Below are positions 57,224 to 64,000 of a stretch of DNA of 64,000 nt, piece by piece; the first letter of the stretch is position 1; every line of letters starts with the position of its first letter. Origin of the DNA: Microtetraspora fusca. GTDB taxonomy: Bacteria; Actinomycetota; Actinomycetes; Streptosporangiales; Streptosporangiaceae. Where the stretch lies: contig NZ_BBYK01000038.1 of the NCBI RefSeq assembly GCF_001570365.1, forward strand, positions 170,787 to 234,786. The letters are read 5' to 3'. The notes beneath the pieces are model-generated. The model made no database searches, was not told the origin of the DNA, and worked only from the letters and a program-made list of their open reading frames with translations. The position numbers were made by a program, and so were the translations under genes.

Positions 57224-58387
57224 CTACTTCAACAGCTGGCGGGCCATGACCATGCGCTGGATCTGGTTGGTGCCCTCGTAGATCTGGGTGATCTTCGCGT
57301 CGCGCATCATGCGCTCGACCGGGTATTCGCGCGTGTAGCCGTACCCGCCGAGGAGCTGGACGGCGTCGGTGGTGATCTCCATGGCGGCGTCGGAGGCGGC
57401 GCACTTGGCGGCGCTGGAGAAGAACGTCAGGTCCTTCACCGTGGCGCCGTGCATGGCCGCCTCGGACTTGGCGGCGGCGGCGTAGGTGAGCTGCCTGGCG
57501 GCCTCCAGCTTCATCGCCATGTCCGCGATCATGAACTGCAGACCCTGGAACTCGGCGATCGGCTTGCCGAACTGCTTGCGCTCCTTGACGTACCCGATGG
57601 CGTAGTCGAGGGCGCCCTGGGCGATGCCGAGCGCCTGAGCGGCGATCGTGACGCGGGTGTGGTCGAGGGTGGCCAGCGCGGTCTTGAAGCCGGTGCCCGG
57701 GGCGCCGATCATGCGCCACTCGGGGATGCGCACGTTCTCCAGGATGACCTGCCGGGTGGGCGACCCCTTGATGCCGAGCTTCTTCTCCTTCGCTCCGAAG
57801 GAGACCCCCTCGTCGGACTTCTCCACCACGAACGCGGAGATGCCGCGCGCCCCGGCGGACGGCTCGGTCACCGCCATGACGGTGTAGTACTCGGACACCC
57901 CGGCGTTGGTGATCCACATCTTGGTGCCGTTCAGCACGTAGTGGTCGCCGTCCTTCACGGCCCGGGTCTTCATCGACGCGGCGTCGGAGCCCGCCTCGGG
58001 CTCGCTCAGCGCGTACGAGAACATCGCCTCGCCGCGGGCGACCGGCGGGAGATAGTGCTGCTTGATCTCCTCGGACGCGGACAGCAGCAGCGGGACGGTG
58101 CCCAGCTTGTTGACGGCGGGGATGAGGGAGGACGAGGCGCAGGCGCGGGCCACCTCCTCGATCACGATGACGGCGGCGAGCGCGTCCGCCCCGGCCCCGC
58201 CGTACTCCTCGGGAACGTGTACGGCGTGGAAGTCGGAGGCGACGAGGTCCTTGTAGACCTCCCAGGGGAACTCCTCGGTCTCGTCCGCCTCCGCGGCGCG
58301 CGGCGCGATCTTCTCATCCGCGAGGGCACGGATGGCTTCGCGGAGCATCTGGTGCTCCTCGGACGGCTGGTACGACTCCGCGTCCAC
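57224..58387 (-). CDS. Acyl-CoA dehydrogenase (FadE25-like)
   Basis: 387 residues, the length of short/medium-chain acyl-CoA dehydrogenases. FAD and substrate blocks are present: MFSYALSEPEAGSDAASMKT, WITNAGVSEYYTVMAVTEP, YVKERKQFGKPIAEFQGLQF, VQLLGGYGYTREYPVERMMR. The catalytic glutamate is in IYEGTNQIQRMVMAR. It introduces the alpha-beta double bond in fatty acid or branched-chain acyl-CoA breakdown. The GTG start follows AGGAGGATAAGCC, an excellent site. It diverges from a TetR gene, and its position beside purE-purK matches mycobacterial fadE25 (Rv3274c). Confidence 0.93.
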   Translation of the reverse strand: MDAESYQPSEEHQMLREAIRALADEKIAPRAAEADETEEFPWEVYKDLVASDFHAVHVPEEYGGAGADALAAVIVIEEVARACASSSLIPAVNKLGTVPLLLSASEEIKQHYLPPVARGEAMFSYALSEPEAGSDAASMKTRAVKDGDHYVLNGTKMWITNAGVSEYYTVMAVTEPSAGARGISAFVVEKSDEGVSFGAKEKKLGIKGSPTRQVILENVRIPEWRMIGAPGTGFKTALATLDHTRVTIAAQALGIAQGALDYAIGYVKERKQFGKPIAEFQGLQFMIADMAMKLEAARQLTYAAAAKSEAAMHGATVKDLTFFSSAAKCAASDAAMEITTDAVQLLGGYGYTREYPVERMMRDAKITQIYEGTNQIQRMVMARQLLK

Positions 58388-58404
58388 GGCTTATCCTCCT
58401 TTAT

Positions 58405-58439
58405 GGCATTTTGTGCATCACTATAGGACACTGAGTGCC
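58405..58439. promoter_or_regulatory. Candidate operator between acyl-CoA dehydrogenase and TetR genes
   Basis: GGCATTTTGTG (58405-58415) and CACTGAGTGCC (58429-58439) are inverted arms matching at 8 of 11 positions with a 13-base spacer that includes CACTATAGG. The region is AT-rich within the 90-base divergent gap and is where the TetR protein would be expected to act on both promoters. Confidence 0.45.
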
Positions 58440-58477
58440 ACCCGAGAAGGTGCTCTTACACGGAAGGACGGGGATAC

Positions 58478-59167
58478 GTGCCGGCTCGACGCGACATACG
58501 GCGGAGCTTGACCGCCGCCGCGCTCGACCTGTTCCTCGCCCAGGGGTTCGACGAGACGACGGTCGACCAGATCGCCGAGGCCGCGGGCGTGGCCAGGCGC
58601 ACCTTCTTCCGGCACTTCAAGGTCAAGGAGGACGCGATCTTCCCGGACCACGACGCCATGCTCCGGGAGATCGTCGCCCATCTGGAGACGGCGTCACCGC
58701 TGGTCCCGCCGCTGACGGCGGTGACAGAGGCGGCGCTGATGGTCGTGGGCACCTACGCCGCCGATCCCGAGACCTCCGTCAAGCGCTACGAGGTGACCCG
58801 GCGCGTCCCGTCCCTGCGCGAGCACGAGATCGCCGCGACCAGCCGCTACCAGCGGGCCTTCGCCGCGTTCCTCAACGAGCGCGACGGCGCGGGCGAGCCC
58901 CGGCGGCTGCGCCACGAGGTGATCGCGGCGGCCGCCGTGACCACGCACAACCACGTGCTGCGCGCCTGGCTGCGTGGCGGCGGGACCGGCGACGTGCGGG
59001 CCCGTCTGTCCGAGGCGCTGTCCGGCATCCTGGAGGGGCTGGAGCCCTGGCTGGACGACCGCGACCGGCCCCGGGACAGCGAGGACGACGACGTCCTGGT
59101 CGTGGTGACCCGCCGCGGCACCCCGCTGTGGAAGATCGCCCAGGAGATCGAAGCGGCCAGGGGGTGA
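58478..59167 (+). CDS. TetR family regulator, probable repressor of the acyl-CoA dehydrogenase gene
   Basis: 229 residues from the GTG at 58478 (GGAAGGACGGGG upstream). The helix-turn-helix is clear: RRSLTAAALDLFLAQGFDET, DQIAEAAGVARRTFFRHFKV. The C-terminal domain (YEVTRRVPSLREHEIAATSR, AAAAVTTHNHVLRAWLRGG) resembles actinobacterial regulators next to fatty-acid genes, so an acyl-CoA ligand is plausible. Divergent from the acyl-CoA dehydrogenase with a candidate operator between them. The tail (DEDDDVLVV-like acidic run) is unusual. Confidence 0.88.
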   Translation: MPARRDIRRSLTAAALDLFLAQGFDETTVDQIAEAAGVARRTFFRHFKVKEDAIFPDHDAMLREIVAHLETASPLVPPLTAVTEAALMVVGTYAADPETSVKRYEVTRRVPSLREHEIAATSRYQRAFAAFLNERDGAGEPRRLRHEVIAAAAVTTHNHVLRAWLRGGGTGDVRARLSEALSGILEGLEPWLDDRDRPRDSEDDDVLVVVTRRGTPLWKIAQEIEAARG

Positions 59168-59311
59168 ACGACGGGTTGCCCTGCAGGGAAGGGATTTCGC
59201 ACGTCAAGGGTAGCCGTCGCGGCCCGCGCCGTTGTTTGCCGAGGTGCTGACTGGGGCAGTTGACTGGCCCGATACCATGCGCACACCCCGTACAAACAGG
59301 TAGATGGGAGC

Positions 59312-60631
59312 ATGGCCGTGCCATACCGCCTGACAGTGCTCGGGACCGGATACCTGGGAGCCACCCATGCGGCGTGCATGGCCGAGCTGGGCTTCGAGGT
59401 GCTCGGTCTCGACGTCGATCTAGGCAAGATCGAGCGCCTGCGGCGCGGCGAGCTGCCCATCCACGAGCCCGGCCTGGAGGAACTGCTTCGGCGCAACCTC
59501 GCCAACGGCCGACTCAGGTTCACCACGTCCTACCAGGAGGCGGCCGAGTTCGGCGACGTCCACTTCGTCTGCGTCGGCACGCCGCAGAAGAAGGGCGAGT
59601 ACGCCGCGGACGTCTCCTACCTCGACGCCGTCGTCGAGTCCCTCGCCCCCTTTCTCGACCGCGAGTGCCTGGTCGTGGGCAAGTCGACCGTGCCCGTCGG
59701 CACCGCCGAGCGGCTCGCCGAGAAGCTGGTACGGCTCGCGCCCGCCGGGTCGCAGGTCGAGCTGGCGTGGAACCCCGAGTTCCTGCGTGAGGGCTTCGCG
59801 GTCCGGGACACCCTCAAGCCCGACCGCATCGTCCTCGGCGTGGCCTCGGAGCGCGCCGAGAAGGTGCTGCGCGATGTCTACGCGCCGCTCGGCGACATCC
59901 CGATGGTCGTGACCGACTATCCGACCGCCGAGCTGGTCAAGTCGGCGGCGAACGCCTTCCTGGCCACCAAGATCTCTTTCATCAACGCGATGGCCGAGGT
60001 GTGCGAGGCCTCCCACGCGGACGTCAAGCAGCTCTCCCTGGCGCTGTCGTTCGACGAGCGGATCGGCGGCAAGTTCCTCAACCCCGGACTGGGCTTCGGC
60101 GGCGGCTGCCTGCCCAAGGACATCCGCGCGTTCATGGCGCGGGCCGGCGAGCTGGGCGCCGACCAGGCGCTGACGTTCCTGCGCGAGGTGGACGCCATCA
60201 ACATGCGCAGGCGGGCCCGCATGGTGGACCTGGCGCGCGGCCTGGTCGGGGGCTCCTTCCACGGCTGCACGGTCGGCGTCCTGGGCGCGGCCTTCAAACC
60301 CAACTCCGACGACATCCGCGACTCGCCCGCCCTCGACGTGGCGGTGACGATCGGCCAGGCGGGCGGCCGGGTGACGGTCTACGACCCGGTCGCGCTGGAC
60401 AACGCCCGTCGCGCCCACCCGAACCTCGGGTACGCGGACAGCGCCACCGGCGCGGTCAGCGGGGCCGACGTGGTGCTGCTGCTGACCGAGTGGCAGGAGT
60501 TCGTGGTCCTCGACCCCGAGGAGCTGGGCCAGGCGGTGCGGATCCGCAACATCGTGGACGGCCGCAACGCCCTCGACGCCGAGACCTGGCGCGCGGCCGG
60601 CTGGAACTACCGCGCCCTCGGCCGCCCGTAG
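59312..60631 (+). CDS. UDP-glucose/GDP-mannose dehydrogenase family (UDP-glucose 6-dehydrogenase)
   Basis: 439 residues. N-terminal Rossmann motif LTVLGTGYLGATHAACMAEL, then VHFVCVGTPQKKGEYAADVS, GKSTVPVGTAERLAEKL and NPEFLREGFAVRDTLKPDRI. The catalytic cysteine is in GFGGGCLPKDIRAFM, and the C-terminal UDP-binding domain has LGAAFKPNSDDIRDSPALDV. It oxidises UDP-glucose (or a similar sugar) to the uronic acid, feeding envelope glycans, so it may supply the glycosyltransferases in this window. The ATG at 59312 is preceded by GATGGGAGC. A hairpin follows the stop. Confidence 0.9.
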   Translation: MAVPYRLTVLGTGYLGATHAACMAELGFEVLGLDVDLGKIERLRRGELPIHEPGLEELLRRNLANGRLRFTTSYQEAAEFGDVHFVCVGTPQKKGEYAADVSYLDAVVESLAPFLDRECLVVGKSTVPVGTAERLAEKLVRLAPAGSQVELAWNPEFLREGFAVRDTLKPDRIVLGVASERAEKVLRDVYAPLGDIPMVVTDYPTAELVKSAANAFLATKISFINAMAEVCEASHADVKQLSLALSFDERIGGKFLNPGLGFGGGCLPKDIRAFMARAGELGADQALTFLREVDAINMRRRARMVDLARGLVGGSFHGCTVGVLGAAFKPNSDDIRDSPALDVAVTIGQAGGRVTVYDPVALDNARRAHPNLGYADSATGAVSGADVVLLLTEWQEFVVLDPEELGQAVRIRNIVDGRNALDAETWRAAGWNYRALGRP

Positions 60632-60639
60632 CGAACCCG

Positions 60640-60667
60640 GCGCGGCCGGGAGGGCTCCCGGCCGCGC
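60640..60667. terminator. Bidirectional hairpin between the sugar dehydrogenase and purE
   Basis: GCGCGGCCGGGAG and CTCCCGGCCGCGC are perfect complements with two bases between them, so at least 12 bp can pair around a 4-base loop. It lies between the convergent stops at 60631 and 60677. Confidence 0.65.
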
Positions 60668-60676
60668 GGCGGTTCA

Positions 60677-61198
60677 CTAGGTGAGCGAGCCCAGCGTCCG
60701 CGCCTCGGCGCGCAGCCGCTCGCCCTTGGCGTACGCCTGGGCCTTGAGGTCGATCTGGAACGCCTCCATCCGGCTCCGCAGGGCCGGGTCGGACGCGGCG
60801 AGGATGCGTACGGCGAGCAGGCCCGCGTTGCGCGCCCCGCCGACGGCCACGGTCGCGACCGGCACCCCGGCCGGCATCTGGACGATCGACAGCAGCGAGT
60901 CCATGCCGTCGAGGTACTTCAGCGGCACCGGGACGCCGATCACCGGCAGCGGGGTGACCGAGGCCAGCATCCCGGGCAGGTGGGCCGCGCCGCCCGCGCC
61001 CGCGATGATCACCTTCAGCCCGCGGGAGGCGGCGTGGGTGCCGTACTCGATCATCTCGGCGGGCATCCGGTGCGCGGAGACGACGTCGGCCTCGAACGGG
61101 ACGTCGAACTCCCCCAGCGCCTCGGCGGCCTGGCGCATGACCGGCCAGTCCGAGTCGCTGCCCATCACGATCCCGACGGCGGCACCGGTCTCAGACAT
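60677..61198 (-). CDS. purE: N5-carboxyaminoimidazole ribonucleotide mutase
   Basis: 173 residues, class I PurE. It isomerises N5-CAIR to CAIR in purine synthesis. The nucleotide-phosphate loop is [19 protein letters not shown], the catalytic His is in [13 protein letters not shown], and [20 protein letters not shown] plus [20 protein letters not shown] complete the family pattern. Its start overlaps the end of purK by 8 bases, so the order is purK-purE in one transcript, as in mycobacteria. Confidence 0.97.
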   Translation of the reverse strand: MSETGAAVGIVMGSDSDWPVMRQAAEALGEFDVPFEADVVSAHRMPAEMIEYGTHAASRGLKVIIAGAGGAAHLPGMLASVTPLPVIGVPVPLKYLDGMDSLLSIVQMPAGVPVATVAVGGARNAGLLAVRILAASDPALRSRMEAFQIDLKAQAYAKGERLRAEARTLGSLT

Positions 61199-62360
61199 CG
61201 TTCGGCCCCCTCAGGCAGTCGGCGGCGTGCCAGGCGCGGGCCCGGACCTCGTCGAGGTCGGTGCCCAGCGCGGTGACGTGCCCGATCTTCCGGCCCGGCC
61301 GTACGTCCTTGCCGTAGAAGTGGATCTTCACGCCGGGGTCGTTCGCCATGACGTGCTCGTACCGGGAGAAGACGTCCGGGTCGGGCCCGCCGAGCAGGTT
61401 GACCATGACCACGACCGGGGCGGTGAGCGACGGCGAGCCGAGCGGCAGGTCGAGCACCGCCCGCAGGTGCTGCTCGAACTGCGACGTCCTGGCCCCCTCG
61501 ATGGTCCAGTGGCCGCTGTTGTGCGGCCGCATGGCCAGCTCGTTGACGACCAGGCCCGACTTGGTGGCGAACATCTCGACGGCCAGCAGGCCGGTCACGC
61601 CGAGCTGCTGCGCGATGCGCAGCGCGATCCGCTGCGCCGCCGCGGCGTCCTCCGGAGCCAGGTCGGGCGCGGGCGCGATCACCTCGACGCAGATGCCGTC
61701 CTTCTGCACGGTCTCCACGACCGGGTAGCTGACGCCCTGCCCGTGCGGCGACCTGGCGACCAGCACGGCCAGCTCCCGCTCGAACGGCACGAACGCCTCG
61801 GCCAGCAGCGGCACCCCGGAGTCGACGACCTCCCGGGCCTCATCGGCCGACGCGCACACCCACACGCCGCGGCCGTCGTAGCCGCCGCGCACCGCCTTCA
61901 GCACGACCGGCCAGCCGTACTCCTCGCCGAACGCCTCGACGTCGGCGAGTTCCGAGACGCGCCTCCAGGCCGGGCAGGGAGCGCCGATCTCGGTCAGCCG
62001 CTCGCGCATCACCGCCTTGTCCTGCGCGTGGACGAGCGCCTCCGCGCCGGGGTGCACGGCCACGCCGTCGTCGAGGAGGGCCTGGATGTGCGCGGTGGGC
62101 ACGTGTTCGTGGTCGAAGGTGACCGCGTCGCAGCCTTTCGCGAAGTCACGGAGGTCACTCAGGTCACGGTAGTCGCCGATGCGGGTGTCCACGATGACGC
62201 GGGCGGCGCTCTCGTCGCGCGAGTTGGCCAGGACCCGCAGCTCGACGCCGAGCGCGATCGCGGCCTGCTGGGTCATCCGGGCGAGCTGTCCCGCTCCCAC
62301 GACGCCGACCACCGGGCCGACGACCGGTCGGGGGGTAGGGGGCACGTTTGGGCTGTTCAC
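61191..62360 (-). CDS. purK: N5-carboxyaminoimidazole ribonucleotide synthase
   Basis: 389 residues, ATP-grasp enzyme that makes N5-CAIR from AIR, bicarbonate and ATP, the substrate of PurE. Motifs: [20 protein letters not shown] at the N-terminus, [40 protein letters not shown] (the ATP loop) and [20 protein letters not shown] with the metal-binding Glu/Asn. The start is GTG or ATG near 62360; the family N-terminus begins about residue 18, so a shorter form is possible. Overlaps purE by 8 bases. Confidence 0.96.
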   Translation of the reverse strand: MNSPNVPPTPRPVVGPVVGVVGAGQLARMTQQAAIALGVELRVLANSRDESAARVIVDTRIGDYRDLSDLRDFAKGCDAVTFDHEHVPTAHIQALLDDGVAVHPGAEALVHAQDKAVMRERLTEIGAPCPAWRRVSELADVEAFGEEYGWPVVLKAVRGGYDGRGVWVCASADEAREVVDSGVPLLAEAFVPFERELAVLVARSPHGQGVSYPVVETVQKDGICVEVIAPAPDLAPEDAAAAQRIALRIAQQLGVTGLLAVEMFATKSGLVVNELAMRPHNSGHWTIEGARTSQFEQHLRAVLDLPLGSPSLTAPVVVMVNLLGGPDPDVFSRYEHVMANDPGVKIHFYGKDVRPGRKIGHVTALGTDLDEVRARAWHAADCLRGPNDV

Positions 62361-62422
62361 GACATGCCAGCCTACCGATCCCCCAGACCGGGAAGCCGCG
62401 CCCCCGGGCAGCGCGACGGCGA

Positions 62423-63355
62423 TCAGGACACCGTGACGTCGGCGAGGACCCGGCGCACGGCGACCGTGTCGAGCACACCCTTCACCGACACCCGGGTGGC
62501 GAGGAAGAGCAACTCGTGCCCGGTGACCACGCCGCCGGACGAACCACGTCCCGTGAAGGCCCGTACGGCGGCCGCCTTGTACGCGGGGCGGCCCGCCCCT
62601 GGCTTCTGGGTGACGACGATCCTCAGGGTGTGGAACACCAGCGCGCCCCCGTCGGGCAGCGGAAGCGCGTGCGCGGGCCCCTCCAGCCGGACCTCGGCGG
62701 GCCGCCGGTCGGGCCGGTCGGTCAGCTCCCGCAGCAGATCGTGCATCGGGTCACCGGAGCGCACCCGCACCCCGCTCACGCCCGCCGGGTCGGTGAGGAA
62801 GGCGAGCAGCCTGGTCGGAGCCAGCCCCGCCCGGACCCGCGCGTCCCGGTCCGGCTCCGGCGCGACCTTCCCCTCCTCCAGTTCCGGGAGCGCGCCGACC
62901 ACCGGGACGGGCCCGGCGCCGAGCCGCCACCGCCCGTCGGACCGTACGAACACGAAGTAGGCGGGCCGCGGCTCATGGGCCAGGGCCGCGAACCAGGGCA
63001 GGTCCCCGGGCTCCTCCGGCAGGTAGAACTCGGCGTCGCTGTAGGCGCCGCCGGCGGGGAGCGGTTGCCCACGCCTGGCCGCCTGGCAGGCCGGGCCGGA
63101 CAGGACGCTCTCCGTCCATGTCGTGAGGAACTCGATCTTCGCGCAGTCGCGCCGCTTCCAGGCGTCGGCGAGATCGGTGAGCGCCGCGAAGGCGGCCGTG
63201 GCGTCCTCGCGGGTGGCCGCCGCCGGTCGGGGCGTCGCGTCGCGGGACGGCCGGGCCGTCACGGCGGGGCCGCGCTCGCCGCATCCGGCCAGCAGGGCGG
63301 CCCCGAGCACGGCGGCGAGGACGGCGGAGGAGCCGATCAGGGGACGGCGCGGCAC
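62423..63355 (-). CDS. Putative lipoprotein of unknown function
   Basis: 310 residues. The N-terminus is a lipoprotein signal (RRPLIGSSAVLAAVLGAALL then LAGC, the lipobox with Cys25), so the protein is anchored to the outer face of the membrane. A Pro/Ala/Thr-rich linker precedes a large soluble domain (AAFAALTDLADAWKRRDCAK; RPAYFVFVRSDGRWRLGAGP; GVRVRSGDPMHDLLRELTDR). Such actinobacterial lipoproteins are numerous and mostly uncharacterised. It is near, but not coupled to, purK. Confidence 0.75.
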   Translation of the reverse strand: MPRRPLIGSSAVLAAVLGAALLAGCGERGPAVTARPSRDATPRPAAATREDATAAFAALTDLADAWKRRDCAKIEFLTTWTESVLSGPACQAARRGQPLPAGGAYSDAEFYLPEEPGDLPWFAALAHEPRPAYFVFVRSDGRWRLGAGPVPVVGALPELEEGKVAPEPDRDARVRAGLAPTRLLAFLTDPAGVSGVRVRSGDPMHDLLRELTDRPDRRPAEVRLEGPAHALPLPDGGALVFHTLRIVVTQKPGAGRPAYKAAAVRAFTGRGSSGGVVTGHELLFLATRVSVKGVLDTVAVRRVLADVTVS

Positions 63356-63596
63356 GGCTGAGCCACCTTTCCAGTCAAAACCGGCTCATGATCCCCGAAC
63401 CAGTCGGGAGAGTAGCCCGTCCCGCCCGCCTTGACCCCACATAGCCCGATATTTCATGAAACTTTCTTCCGGTTCTAAGAAGACCGGCCGTCCTTACCAG
63501 GTGGTGGAATCAGACCGGGGTGACCGGGACCACCGCGAGCCCCGTTACCGGTAGCCTGGTGAGAACGCAGTGCAGGCCGGGAAGGATCAGCGAGTC

Positions 63597-64000
63597 GTGC
63601 AGCTTCTCCGAGGCGTTTACGAGCGGTTCGCCGCCATCCTCCATGAGCTGATCAAGTTCGGCCTGATCGGCGGGATCGCGTTCGTGATCGACTTCGGCGG
63701 CACGAACCTGCTGCGCTTCGGCGTCGAGCTGGGGCCGCTGACGTCCAAGACCATCCCGACCGTCGTCGCTGCCACGTTCGCCTACTTCGGCAACCGCTAC
63801 TGGACCTTCCGACACCGTGAGCAGAGCGGCCTCGCCCGCGAATACGTCATGTTCTTCCTGCTCAACGGTGTCGGCCTGGCCATCTCGCTGACCGTGATCT
63901 GGTTCGTGACCTACGTCCTGGCGCTGCACGACGCGGTGAGCTACAACGTCGCGCAGGGCCTCGGTCTGGTCCTGGGCACGCTGTTCCGCTTCTGGTCGTA
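63597..64000 (+). CDS. GtrA family membrane protein (truncated by window edge)
   Basis: The frame runs from a GTG at 63597 (or 63570) to the window end without a stop, 134 codons. Four membrane spans are seen: LIKFGLIGGIAFVIDFGGTN, TSKTIPTVVAATFAYFGNRY, YVMFFLLNGVGLAISLTVIW and a last one starting at the edge; NRYWTFRHR after span 2 is the family hallmark. GtrA-like proteins are thought to flip polyprenyl-phosphate sugars, partners of GtrB enzymes such as the one at 15631-16563. GGGAAGGATC is about 12 bases upstream of 63597. Its place after purE-purK matches mycobacterial Rv3277. Confidence 0.85.
   Translation, partial: MQLLRGVYERFAAILHELIKFGLIGGIAFVIDFGGTNLLRFGVELGPLTSKTIPTVVAATFAYFGNRYWTFRHREQSGLAREYVMFFLLNGVGLAISLTVIWFVTYVLALHDAVSYNVAQGLGLVLGTLFRFWS

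Noticed and set aside
1-64000. tRNA, rRNA, CRISPR arrays, insertion sequences, prophage genes
   Set aside because: No CCA-ended cloverleaf, rRNA-like block, regularly spaced repeat array, transposase or integrase motif was recognised by reading; the short arrays at 8.0 and 9.4 kb have too few units and no unique spacers.

Overview
The window is chromosomal DNA from a high-GC actinobacterium. Codons strongly prefer G or C in the third position, GTG and TTG starts are common, and F420 biosynthesis genes, LytR-CpsA-Psr (LCP) proteins and teichoic-acid-type enzymes occur together. A filamentous member of the Streptosporangiales or a close relative is my best guess, inferred from gene content and not from a marker gene. 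The backbone order fbiA-fbiB, mannose-1-phosphate guanylyltransferase, LCP, acyl-CoA dehydrogenase, purE, purK, GtrA resembles the Mycobacterium tuberculosis fbiA to purK neighbourhood (about Rv3261 to Rv3277), expanded here by cell-envelope genes and a small accessory region.

Layout. 0-7.7 kb: an edge-truncated membrane protein, fbiA-fbiB, a substrate-binding/VWA lipoprotein-like protein and fbiC (coenzyme F420 synthesis). 7.7-11.5 kb: a 32-residue membrane peptide, a DNA-3-methyladenine glycosylase gene bracketed by an inverted repeat, a sugar-1-phosphate nucleotidyltransferase, and a HigB/HigA-type toxin-antitoxin pair. 11.5-28.4 kb: envelope glycan genes, with two paralogous flippase-like proteins around a methyltransferase, three glycosyltransferases (one a dolichol-phosphate-mannose-synthase type), two large GT-C-like membrane proteins, an orphan protein with two FtsX extracellular domains, an LCP ligase and an acyltransferase. 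28.4-33.1 kb: an acetoacetate decarboxylase-like protein, two small membrane proteins and a NarL-type two-component system.

33.1-45.1 kb is a polyol-phosphate polymer locus: a glycosyltransferase, two CDP-alcohol phosphotransferases, a glycerol-1-phosphate dehydrogenase-like protein, a phospho-alcohol cytidylyltransferase, a DUF5941-like protein, an IspD/TarI-SDR fusion like the Haemophilus CDP-ribitol synthase Bcs1, a TagF/TarL-like polymerase, another glycosyltransferase and a second LCP ligase. Together they would make CDP-activated polyols, polymerise them on a lipid carrier and hand the polymer to peptidoglycan.

45-57 kb is accessory: an MFS exporter, small proteins, a DUF2079 protein, a MetF-like reductase, TetR and F420-type reductase genes, and the most interesting item in the window. 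At 52066-52161 (minus) a 31-codon gene with a strong ribosome binding site encodes a peptide built like the fungal MSDIN (amatoxin/cycloamanide) precursors: a short leader ending in LP, a six-residue segment YSGSTP ending in Pro, and a follower with VGD and ILRGQ. It is followed by a perfect 13-bp hairpin and then by a 708-residue prolyl oligopeptidase with a complete Ser548/Asp631/His666 triad. Fungal MSDIN precursors are cut and macrocyclised by exactly this enzyme family (POPB), so this looks like a minimal bacterial two-gene RiPP system for a proline-bounded, possibly cyclic, hexapeptide. This is inference and needs checking.

57-64 kb returns to backbone: acyl-CoA dehydrogenase with a divergent TetR regulator, a UDP-glucose-type dehydrogenase, purE-purK, a lipoprotein and the start of a GtrA family protein. 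I saw no tRNA, rRNA, CRISPR array, transposase or prophage gene.
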